Source: Antilocapra americana (taxonomy: Eukaryota; Chordata; Mammalia; Artiodactyla; Antilocapridae). From it: 64,000 bases of DNA. The DNA lies in contig ML662465.1 of NCBI GenBank assembly GCA_007570785.1, forward strand, positions 4,041,902-4,105,901, written 5' to 3'. A program made the position numbers and the translations under genes. Positions 61,601-64,000 of the stretch are shown here, piece by piece. The notes beneath the pieces were generated by a model. It worked only from the letters and a program-made list of their open reading frames with translations. It was not told the DNA's origin and did no database searches. Position 1 is the first letter of the stretch, and every line of letters begins with the position of its first letter.

Positions 61601-63862
61601 ACAACCATCACCATCTATTTCCAAAGCTTCTCCATCATTCCAAACTGAAACTCTCTGCACATTGAACAATAACTATACATTATCTCTGCTTCTCAGCCTC
61701 TGGTAACTGTTAATACTGTCCTACTTTCTGTCTCTGGGAGTTGGTGATGGGCAGGAAAGCCTGGCGTGCTACAGTCCTTGGGGTCGCAGAGTCGGACACC
61801 ACTGAGCCACTGAACTGAACTGAACTTTCTGTCTCTGAATTTGCCTGTTTTATGTGTGTCCCATAAGTAGAATCATAGACTGTTTAACCCTTTGTGTCTG
61901 GCCTATTTCATTTAGCATAACAATTTCAAGGGTCATTCATCCATGTTGTAGCATGTGTCAGAATTTCATTCCATTTTAAATATCTAAATAGTATTCCTTG
62001 TATGTATAAACAGCATTTTGTTTATCTGTTAGCCGATTGATGGGCATTTAGGCTGTTTGCGCCTTTTTGACTGTTGGTAATTGGCCGCTGTGTACGAGTA
62101 TCTGTTTAATTCCCAGATTTCAGTTATTTTGGGTACATATCCGGGAGTGGAATTGCCTCGCTATATGAGAATTCTCTGTATCAACAGTGTTTTTAAGGAA
62201 GCAAATGCATAAGTAATCCCGTCACATCGCCTTTCCTTTCTCACGCCTCTTTTTAGACCCTTGGCCTTCCTGTTTTCACACAATAGTAACCTCACTGTTG
62301 GGTATGTCACTTTGTTTCACGGCACGCCGAGTCGGCCATTCAGCCAGTGTATGTTGAGTACTTGCTAGGTGCGTGTGTTTGCTGGTAAGACGTGCTGTCT
62401 TCCCTGGAGAAGGAGACCTGATCATCAGAGAAACTGTAGCACATGACACATTAAAAGGAAGGTGAGGGAGGATTTGACAAACTCAGGTGTCGGGCGCAAA
62501 GGGCCAGGGACGGCTGTATAGAAGAGGTGGCGGTGACCTGCAGGGGTCCTCAGGGGTGAGGGCCCTCATTCAGGTACTGGTTGGGAATCTGGCCCTCCCG
62601 CCCCAGCTTTGGGAGCAGCCCAGCTGTCACCCTCTGGAGTGTAAGCTCCTTGAAGCCTGGTCAAGCGCATCTCTTCTCCTCTGTCTTTTTTCTTCATGGT
62701 CATCTTCTCATCTGTCTCATCCCCTGAGTTCCCACCATCCAGAATCACACCCCACTCATGTAAGGATGCACAGTGAATGTGTGATAGATAGGTGATAATT
62801 GGCATTCTGCCCAGGGTTTCCTTTTTTTTTTTGGAGGGGGTCAGTGTTTATTGGGGTCGCAAAGAGTCAGATACGACTGAGTGACTGAACTGAACTGTGC
62901 TGAGTGTTTATTGAGGTGTAATTTGCATAAATTAACAACTGACTATACCATGGAATGATTTTTAGCAAATATATCCAGTGAGTAGCTGCCACGATTATGT
63001 AGACTATCTCCATCATCCCAGAGAGTTCTTTCATGACCCTTTTCAGTCATTCCTATCATTCAGCCTGTGGCCATCACTCATTTGCGTTCCGTGTCTACAG
63101 TCTGCCTTTTAAAAATGTTTATATAAATAAAAATATGGAGTGTAGTCTTTTGTATCTGGCTTCTTTCAGTTCGGTTCAGTTCAGTTCAGTCACTCAGTCG
63201 TGTCTGACTCTTTGCAACCCCATGGACTGCAGCACCCCAGGCTTCCCTGATAATGCTTTTGAGAGCCAAGATTTCTTTTGAGAAAACAAGTCTTCAGAAC
63301 CTGCTATAGACAGTATGAAGTTGATACCACCCTTTTTGTCTATTTAATACCAAGCTGTAAATATCTTAGTTTTTTCTGCTTCCAATAAGTAGTCACGCAT
63401 GCTCACTGTCCTTCCATATTCTATGTTGTTGTTTTTTATTTTTTAAGAAAAGAGAAAGCGAGGGAATTGTGTAACTTGGATTCTGAATCATACCCTCCCC
63501 TAGCTCTAGTTTTCTTACCTTACCCCTCAACCCTGGTTTGATAAATGATCCTTAAGAAGATGAGGTGCCTGGGGCTTCCACTTGTGAAATAGTGAGGGCT
63601 TGTGGACAAAAGAATGAGTTGCCCGTCCCAGTGGGGTGTTCGCCAGCTCTCTTGACCCCTGTGTGCTGTCTCTCATGTACACATTTATTTTTCTTCCGGC
63701 AGAGGTGGAATTTAACGTGTCAGAAGCGTTCGTACCTCTCACCACCCCAAATTCCAATCACTCATCCCACACTGGAAATGACCCTGTTGACTCAGGGACC
63801 CTGGAGAGGAAGCGGCCTGCCAGCATGGCGGTGATGGAGGGGGACCTGGTGAAGAAGGAGAG
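28596..63862 (+). CDS. ARHGAP17: ARHGAP17 (RICH1/nadrin), partial: coding exons 2-16
   Basis: Spliced span of a BAR-domain Rho GTPase-activating protein. Fifteen exons with GT..AG introns join to 1,440 nt with no stop and with codon phases that match at every junction. The product covers about residues 18-498: BAR domain roughly to residue 245, RhoGAP roughly 252-442, then the start of the Ser/Pro-rich linker. Counting 18 residues for the missing first exon puts the arginine finger at R288, the known catalytic residue of RICH1. Family knowledge: the protein binds membranes through the BAR domain, stimulates GTP hydrolysis by CDC42 and RAC1, and acts at epithelial tight junctions and in regulated exocytosis. 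The paralogue ARHGAP44 is the main alternative, but the sequence fits ARHGAP17 almost residue for residue. The first coding exon and the SH3-binding proline-rich tail lie outside the window. Confidence 0.97.
29802..29992 (+). mobile_element. Bov-tA SINE with a head deletion
   Basis: Starts ggcttcccgggtggctcaga and jumps from taaataatc to tgggaacccgggttc, losing the usual gcctgcaatgcaggag part. Flanks catagtttag / catactgtag may be the target-site duplication. Confidence 0.92.
30309..30452 (-). mobile_element. L1 3' end, antisense, about 140 bp
   Basis: T-run, then gtacagttgatttgcagcgt and ttctgctgtacagcacaatg. Flanked by aaatccttatt and aactccttatt. Confidence 0.88.
30545..30790 (+). repeat. 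MIR SINE relic
   Basis: Forward MIR: ctctgcctcagtttccactt, gtggggttgttaggaggggc and taaatattagtgac. Confidence 0.78.
31132..31335 (-). mobile_element. Bov-tA SINE, left arm of an inverted pair
   Basis: Reverse copy: agtgaagtcgctcagtcgtg through tctccaggtgatcttcccga to the head complement tgaatcatcaaggaattcc. Confidence 0.93.
31347..31555 (+). mobile_element. Bov-tA SINE, right arm of an inverted pair
   Basis: Forward copy starting gggcttcctttgcagctcag, 11 bp after the left arm, and ending gacctagcaactaaaccacc. The tRNA-like heads face each other. Confidence 0.93.
32483..32652. repeat. hAT-like relic (family A)
   Basis: Contains gacagttttggttgtcagaa, gataatgcacaggagagctg and ccagaattatccagcccagt. 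Same orientation as the copy at 10828-11030. It ends about 150 bp before exon 3. Confidence 0.65.
32802..32906 (+). CDS. ARHGAP17: ARHGAP17 exon 3 (BAR domain)
   Basis: A 105-nt exon in phase 0 at both ends (acceptor tgtgttttcag, donor CAC|gtgagt). It encodes 35 residues, about 32-66, starting [19 protein letters not shown] and ending GTDAERRH. This is BAR-domain helix with basic residues expected to face the membrane. Because it is a multiple of three with both boundaries in phase 0, skipping it would delete 35 residues without a frameshift. One residue (M after KRL) differs from the human V that I recall. A Bov-tA SINE sits about 230 bp downstream. Confidence 0.97.
33134..33325 (-). mobile_element. 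Bov-tA SINE with exact target-site duplication
   Basis: Reverse copy with gtcgctccgatgtgtccgac, then cttctccaggggatcttccc and head complement ctgagccacaagggaagccc. The repeat tttagagattg occurs at 33123-33133 and 33326-33336. It carries a small duplication (gtgggagtgggtag). Confidence 0.96.
34449..34722 (-). mobile_element. L1 3' end, antisense
   Basis: T-run, then gttttggagtatagccgatt, agcgaagggactcagccata and gagttccctgtgctctacaa, typical of ruminant L1 3' ends. Confidence 0.88.
35035..35165 (+). mobile_element. Short CHR-type SINE
   Basis: Forward copy: ggacttccctggcagtccag, acttccaatgcagagggcac and ctggtcagggaactgacagc, with an A-rich tail. Confidence 0.88.
35208..35410. repeat. hAT-like relic (family A)
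   Basis: Contains gttctcaacagggaccagaa, ttttttggttgccataaagt and gttctgcagtgtctgaagg. Same family and orientation as 10828-11030 and 32483-32652. Confidence 0.6.
35611..35820 (-). mobile_element. Bov-tA SINE
   Basis: Reverse copy: gctcagtcactcagttgtgt, ccaggggatcttcccgacct and ttaccactgagccacccagg. Confidence 0.93.
36955..37074 (-). mobile_element. Short CHR-type SINE
   Basis: Reverse copy: atagcatgtgggaacttagt, ccctgaccagggatcgaacc and gcagccagggaagtccc. Flanking ttgttattt... repeats fit a target-site duplication. Confidence 0.87.
37985..38195 (-). repeat. MIR SINE relic
   Basis: Complement of MIR: ctattaagtgtttaccatgt, catgaggaaatgaacacaga and ggttaagtcacacaactgat. It ends about 100 bp before exon 4. 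Confidence 0.75.
38296..38369 (+). CDS. ARHGAP17: ARHGAP17 exon 4 (BAR domain)
   Basis: A 74-nt exon with acceptor ctgccttccag and donor GG|gtaaga. It begins AAA AAA CTC and encodes [19 protein letters not shown] then EDSLL, about residues 67-90. The first two bases of the G91 codon are at its end. This is BAR-domain helical sequence. The phase (0 in, 2 out) fits exon 5, which begins with the final G of that glycine codon. Confidence 0.96.
38370..39616 (+). other. ARHGAP17: ARHGAP17 intron 4
   Basis: A 1.2-kb intron with one BovB fragment at 38811-38955. Around 39220-39300 the string tatagtataatgaactt occurs twice, about 45 bp apart. Otherwise unassigned. Confidence 0.85.
38811..38955 (-). 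mobile_element. BovB LINE 3' fragment
   Basis: Antisense BovB end: a cagtt repeat (tcagttcagttcagttcagt), then cgctcagtcgtgtccaactc, tccatcaccaactcccagag and gagtcggtgatgccatccag. Flanks atgtatt on both sides suggest a target-site duplication. Confidence 0.88.
39617..39728 (+). CDS. ARHGAP17: ARHGAP17 exon 5 (BAR domain)
   Basis: A 112-nt exon encoding 37 residues (about 92-128), starting [20 protein letters not shown] and ending DPLYGIAE. The acceptor is tgttttttaaag, with A at position -3, and the donor is GAG|gtgggg, with G rather than A at +4. Both are weaker than consensus. The reading is still certain, because protein identity and phase agree with exons 4 and 6. An antisense open frame over the same bases is a shadow. 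Only 230 bp separate this exon from exon 6. Confidence 0.97.
39959..40035 (+). CDS. ARHGAP17: ARHGAP17 exon 6 (BAR domain)
   Basis: A 77-nt exon with acceptor tgttctttccag and donor AG|gtaaga, a strong site. It encodes [20 protein letters not shown] then DSVRA (about 129-153) plus two bases of R154. This is a coiled-coil-like BAR helix with the KQRKQLAK basic cluster. The K in QLAKL is R in the human protein as I recall it, a conservative change. Confidence 0.96.
41171..41384 (-). repeat. hAT-like relic (family B), copy 3
   Basis: Contains tttttctgtaaagggccaga, gttgtagcataaaagtagcc and tttgaataaaactttattta. Related to the inverted pair at 20085-20989. Confidence 0.72.
42219..42350 (-). mobile_element. 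Truncated Bov-tA SINE with (AAAG)n tail
   Basis: An AAAG run (about 42219-42235), then gctctgtcgtgtccgactct through ccaggcaggaatactggagt. It stops before the tRNA-like head. Confidence 0.9.
42505..42735 (-). repeat. MIR SINE relic
   Basis: Complement of MIR: gcagataagacaacctgagg, cacagagaggttaggccatt. Confidence 0.72.
43689..43800 (+). CDS. ARHGAP17: ARHGAP17 exon 7 (BAR domain)
   Basis: A 112-nt exon with acceptor gtgcttctgcag and donor AAG|gtaggg. Its first G completes R154. It then encodes 37 residues (about 155-191), [20 protein letters not shown] through [14 protein letters not shown]. The [11 protein letters not shown] stretch fits a loop between BAR helices, and the acidic/basic heptad-like part that follows fits the next helix. 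Confidence 0.97.
44095..44185 (+). mobile_element. L1 3' end stub
   Basis: Forward fragment: gtggctgattcatgttgatg, aatacaacattgtaaagcaa and aattatcctccaactaaaaa. Confidence 0.85.
45753..46660 (-). mobile_element. BovB (RTE) LINE, 5'-truncated, about 0.9 kb
   Basis: Antisense BovB from its (TTG)n-type tail (ttattgttgttgttcagtca) through cttgcagtccaagggactct, acctttgttggcaaagtgat and ctgcatataagttaaataaa. The reverse-strand frame at 45894-46136 still reads the C-terminal reverse-transcriptase segment ([20 protein letters not shown]). Stops and frameshifts break the rest, so the element is dead. BovB is a classic case of horizontal transfer between reptiles and ruminants. Confidence 0.95.
47124..47192 (+). 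CDS. ARHGAP17: ARHGAP17 exon 8 (BAR domain)
   Basis: A 69-nt exon in phase 0 at both ends (acceptor ttccacttacccag, donor ACG|gtaagc). It encodes [20 protein letters not shown] then FVT, about residues 192-214, near the end of the BAR domain. It is a multiple of three with symmetric phase, so skipping would cost 23 residues in frame. An open frame running through the upstream intron (from 47046) continues into it but has no protein support before 47124. Confidence 0.97.
47352..47433 (+). CDS. ARHGAP17: ARHGAP17 exon 9 (end of BAR domain)
   Basis: An 82-nt exon with acceptor tctgttctcag and donor G|gtaacg. It encodes [20 protein letters not shown] then PELRAHQ (about 215-241) and the first base of the D242 codon. 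It ends the BAR helix bundle just before the RhoGAP domain. It lies 159 bp after exon 8, the shortest intron here. Confidence 0.97.
49600..49912 (+). repeat. Probable LINE-2 relic
   Basis: C/T-rich sequence with tccttgagaagccttctctg and gctctagcatttatggtct, typical of L2 3' regions. Confidence 0.6.
50560..50668. repeat. MER5-like hAT relic
   Basis: Contains ctgggtgattctgatgtgtg and gtgttgagaatcattgcttt. Confidence 0.6.
50859..51006 (+). repeat. Local direct duplication, copy 1
   Basis: Shares ggtcct.ggggtagga, ggccctctccagtcct and tttcaatggaaggagttgat with 51595-51707. It also contains a 25-bp tandem duplication at 50924-50973 (acactttaaagaaattattt and repeat; 24 of 25 match). Confidence 0.88.
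51595..51707 (+). repeat. Local direct duplication, copy 2
   Basis: Second copy, 736 bp downstream. It lacks the 25-bp tandem duplication of copy 1 and shares ttcaatggaaggagttgatt then tcttgt exactly. Confidence 0.88.
52110..52237 (+). CDS. ARHGAP17: ARHGAP17 exon 10 (start of RhoGAP domain)
   Basis: A 128-nt exon whose first two bases AT complete D242. It encodes 42 residues (about 243-284), [20 protein letters not shown] through [10 protein letters not shown]. The FGTPLEEHL and [12 protein letters not shown] segments are the typical opening of a RhoGAP domain. The donor GAG|gtaagg is good. The acceptor tttgctgccctag has a short pyrimidine tract, and a second AG lies 13 nt upstream, so it looks weak by eye. 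The exon is GC-rich relative to its flanks. Confidence 0.97.
52611..52815 (+). mobile_element. Bov-tA SINE with internal A-run
   Basis: A degraded head (taggtggcgctaatggt) is followed by 16 A at 52628-52643, where other copies have aaag. The rest is typical: cccactccagtatccttgtc and gttggacacaacttagcaac. Confidence 0.9.
52826..52950 (-). mobile_element. L1 3' fragment, antisense
   Basis: ttaacagtgttgtgatagtt, ggtgaagggactccaccata and ctcatccaggctgccgcacg match the antisense L1 end at 34449. It ends about 35 bp before exon 11. Confidence 0.82.
52987..53098 (+). CDS. ARHGAP17: ARHGAP17 exon 11 (arginine finger)
   Basis: A 112-nt exon with acceptor ttttcgctgtcgttag and donor G|gtgagc. It encodes 37 residues (about 285-321) beginning [20 protein letters not shown]. 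The R in GLFR is the catalytic arginine finger, which falls at R288 by count. The residues DEFCADPH replace DEFYSDPH of the human protein as I recall it, a Tyr-to-Cys and a Ser-to-Ala change. The upstream intron carries a SINE and an L1 remnant ending about 35 bp before the exon. Confidence 0.97.
53099..53652 (+). other. ARHGAP17: ARHGAP17 intron 11
   Basis: A 554-bp intron with no recognised repeat. A 72-codon frame at 53347-53565 has no known motif. Confidence 0.85.
53653..53734 (+). CDS. ARHGAP17: ARHGAP17 exon 12 (RhoGAP domain)
   Basis: An 82-nt exon with acceptor actaatttcag and a strong donor AG|gtaagt. It encodes [20 protein letters not shown] then EWTQVA (about 323-348). K325 and R329 in [12 protein letters not shown] are the conserved Lys and Arg of the RhoGAP helix that contacts the GTPase. 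An L1 fragment is inserted 20 bp after the exon end. Confidence 0.97.
53755..54002 (-). mobile_element. L1 3' end 20 bp after the exon 12 donor
   Basis: T-run, ggataattgctttacaatat, acatcaacatgaatcagctg and ctattttacatatggtagtg. Target-site duplication aagaacaccaa (53744-53754) / aagaacaccga (54003-54013). Confidence 0.92.
54152..54372 (-). repeat. MIR SINE relic
   Basis: Complement of MIR: gcttactgagcatttactgc, tcagatgaggaaactgaggt. Confidence 0.78.
54743..54885 (-). mobile_element. CHR-type SINE
   Basis: Reverse copy: ggttgtatcaggtcttagtt, gccctgaccagggatctaat and ggaccaccagggaagtcc. Confidence 0.88.
55636..55812 (-). repeat. MIR-like relic
   Basis: agtgcctcctgtgtgccaag, followed by a diverged remainder including aagagatggagtcttaatga. 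Confidence 0.65.
55850..56009 (-). mobile_element. CHR-type SINE with a 16-C run
   Basis: Reverse copy: ctacctagcatgttggatcc, then 16 C at 55946-55961, then catgcattggaagctcagag and accaccagggaagccc. Confidence 0.88.
56010..56123 (-). mobile_element. Second CHR-type SINE in tandem
   Basis: ttttcttttttttaatctta tail complement, then cgcaggatcttagttccctg and ctaaccactagaaagc. It directly abuts the preceding copy and ends about 130 bp before exon 13. Confidence 0.82.
56255..56335 (+). CDS. ARHGAP17: ARHGAP17 exon 13 (RhoGAP domain)
   Basis: An 81-nt exon with acceptor ctttttttctcag and donor AG|gtatgt. It completes S349, then encodes [20 protein letters not shown] and QNFVNF (about 350-375), ending in two bases of R376. 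This is the helical part of the RhoGAP fold between the K/R helix and the YLIKFL helix. Its length is a multiple of three with matching phase at both ends. Confidence 0.96.
56336..58233 (+). other. ARHGAP17: ARHGAP17 intron 13
   Basis: A 1.9-kb intron with an old LINE-like trace (about 57290-57720) containing an AT/ATAC microsatellite near 57439-57470, and a Bov SINE stub at 57951-58050. About 56400-57280 is unassigned. Confidence 0.85.
57951..58050 (+). mobile_element. 5'-truncated BovA SINE
   Basis: agagaagggaatggcaaccc, ccagtattcttgcctagaga and gtcacaaagagtgggacag. The tRNA-like head is absent. Confidence 0.92.
58234..58347 (+). CDS. ARHGAP17: ARHGAP17 exon 14 (RhoGAP domain, conserved Asn)
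   Basis: A 114-nt exon with acceptor ttttgttccctag and donor GG|gtgagt. It encodes [20 protein letters not shown] then [17 protein letters not shown] (about 377-413). [17 protein letters not shown] is the signature RhoGAP segment. The Asn in GPNLL (N406 by count) matches the invariant Asn of the family. AKNEG is ARNEG in human as I recall it. Its length is a multiple of three. Confidence 0.97.
58348..60744 (+). other. ARHGAP17: ARHGAP17 intron 14
   Basis: A 2.4-kb intron with no young SINE. A MIR-like piece lies at about 59040-59170 (ttacagatgaggatgctggg). About 58640-59010 (atgaagggcctcatgcatct) looks like an old repeat I cannot name. The 105-codon frame at 59798-60115 has no known motif. 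Confidence 0.8.
60745..60836 (+). CDS. ARHGAP17: ARHGAP17 exon 15 (end of RhoGAP domain)
   Basis: A 92-nt exon with acceptor cttcctttgcag and donor G|gtgact. The first A completes G414. It encodes [20 protein letters not shown] then [10 protein letters not shown] (about 415-444), the last helix of the RhoGAP domain. A nearly pure A/T tract starts 60 bp after the donor. Confidence 0.97.
60898..61470. repeat. A/T-only low-complexity tract, about 575 bp
   Basis: Almost nothing but A and T in irregular TA, TAA and TATT runs, with rare single C or G. Many self-complementary stretches such as ttatataatatata are present. It begins 60 bp after the exon 15 donor. Confidence 0.95.
61520..62195 (-). 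mobile_element. Old L1 (L1M-type) 3' region, antisense, interrupted
   Basis: aagtgtacaattcagaggga, gtacaaccatcaccatctat, then after the SINE stub cctatttcatttagcataac and gatgggcatttaggctgttt. Confidence 0.88.
61737..61823 (+). mobile_element. 87-bp BovA SINE stub with exact target-site duplication
   Basis: ggcaggaaagcctggcgtgc, tccttggggtcgcagagtcg and actgagccactgaactgaac, flanked by actttctgtctctg at 61723-61736 and 61824-61837. Confidence 0.95.
62854..62902 (+). mobile_element. 49-bp SINE 3' stub with target-site duplication
   Basis: gggtcgcaaagagtcagata then cgactgagtgactgaactga, flanked by agtgtttattg at 62843-62853 and 62903-62913. Confidence 0.9.
62914..63160 (-). mobile_element. 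Old L1 (L1M-type) remnant
   Basis: attgaggtgtaatttgcata, tggaatgatttttagcaaat and gcctgtggccatcactcatt match the antisense L1M 3' layout, interrupted by the 49-bp stub. Confidence 0.75.
63166..63250 (-). mobile_element. BovB/BovA 3' fragment
   Basis: ttcggttcagttcagttcag, cactcagtcgtgtctgactc and catggactgcagcaccccag, then it stops. Confidence 0.88.
63703..63862 (+). CDS. ARHGAP17: ARHGAP17 exon 16 (linker after RhoGAP)
   Basis: A 160-nt exon with acceptor tttttcttccggcag and donor AG|gtgcgt. It completes E445 and encodes 52 residues (about 446-497). It starts [20 protein letters not shown] and includes [26 protein letters not shown] resembles a basophilic kinase site. The stretch GNDPVDSG is one residue longer than the human GNDSDSG I recall. 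This is the low-complexity linker leading to the proline-rich, SH3-binding tail, which is outside the window. Confidence 0.96.
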
Positions 63863-64000
63863 GTGCGTTCAGAACTGTGGATTTTCACAGTGGTGGGAGA
63901 TGGCACAGGGAAGAGTTGGTGGACCCTGGTCCTGCCTTAGTGGGCCTGTCGTTCGGGAGCGACTCAGTCTGCACCCAGGCCTGTTAGAGTCCAGAGAGTT
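63863..64000 (+). other. ARHGAP17: ARHGAP17 intron 16, 5' end
   Basis: Begins with donor gtgcgt. No further exon is visible before the window ends. Confidence 0.85.

Larger units (their letters stand above)
60837..63702 (+). other. ARHGAP17: ARHGAP17 intron 15
   Basis: A 2.9-kb intron with the A/T tract at 60898-61470, an old antisense L1 (61520-62195), unassigned sequence at 62196-62820, and an L1 remnant and BovB piece at 62822-63250. The rest is unassigned. Confidence 0.85.

Noticed and set aside
28596..63862. ARHGAP44 (RICH2) or SH3BP1 as the gene identity
   Set aside because: These paralogues share the BAR-RhoGAP layout, but the residues of every exon and the R288 count fit ARHGAP17.
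1..64000. CRISPR array, operon, phage or bacterial mobile element
   Set aside because: No spaced direct repeats, ribosome binding sites or bacterial genes are seen. Introns, SINEs and LINEs show mammalian DNA.

Overview
This window is nuclear DNA of a ruminant, most likely a bovid. Three things show it: many copies of the Bov-tA/BovA SINE on both strands, a BovB (RTE-type) LINE fragment, and cetartiodactyl CHR-type SINEs, all interspersed with ordinary mammalian L1, MIR, L2 and hAT relics. Coding sequence is found only as short exons with GT..AG splice sites. The long open reading frames are mostly random or repeat-derived.

The one gene I can support is ARHGAP17 (RICH1/nadrin), on the + strand. 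It encodes a BAR-domain Rho GTPase-activating protein. Fifteen consecutive coding exons (numbered 2 to 16, assuming one upstream coding exon) lie between 28596 and 63862. Joined, they give 1,440 nt in a single open frame, about residues 18 to 498. The BAR domain is encoded by exons 2 to 9 (28596-47433). The RhoGAP domain is encoded by exons 10 to 15 (52110-60836), with arginine finger R288 as the fourth codon of exon 11. Exon 16 (63703-63862) begins the linker to the proline-rich tail. The first coding exon and promoter are not visible and should lie upstream. The proline-rich C-terminus lies downstream.

Positions 1-28595 are read as intron 1. They hold SINEs, L1 pieces (the largest about 1.8 kb in sense orientation, 22660-24462), MIR, L2 and hAT relics, and no supportable gene. 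Introns 2 to 15 range from 159 bp (intron 8) to 5.4 kb (intron 3). Introns 2, 3, 7, 9, 10 and 12 to 15 carry further insertions, some very close to exons: an L1 fragment 20 bp after the exon 12 donor, and a nearly pure A/T tract of about 575 bp beginning 60 bp after the exon 15 donor.

I found no undescribed gene system. The unusual features are structural. They include a head-to-head SINE pair able to form a long RNA hairpin in intron 2, a poly(T)-only insertion flanked by a target-site duplication, repeated insertion at one target site, a local non-SINE duplication in intron 9, and very short SINE stubs with intact target-site duplications. Repeat boundaries are read by eye and are approximate (about 10 bp) unless fixed by a target-site duplication. 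Comparisons with human ARHGAP17 are from memory.
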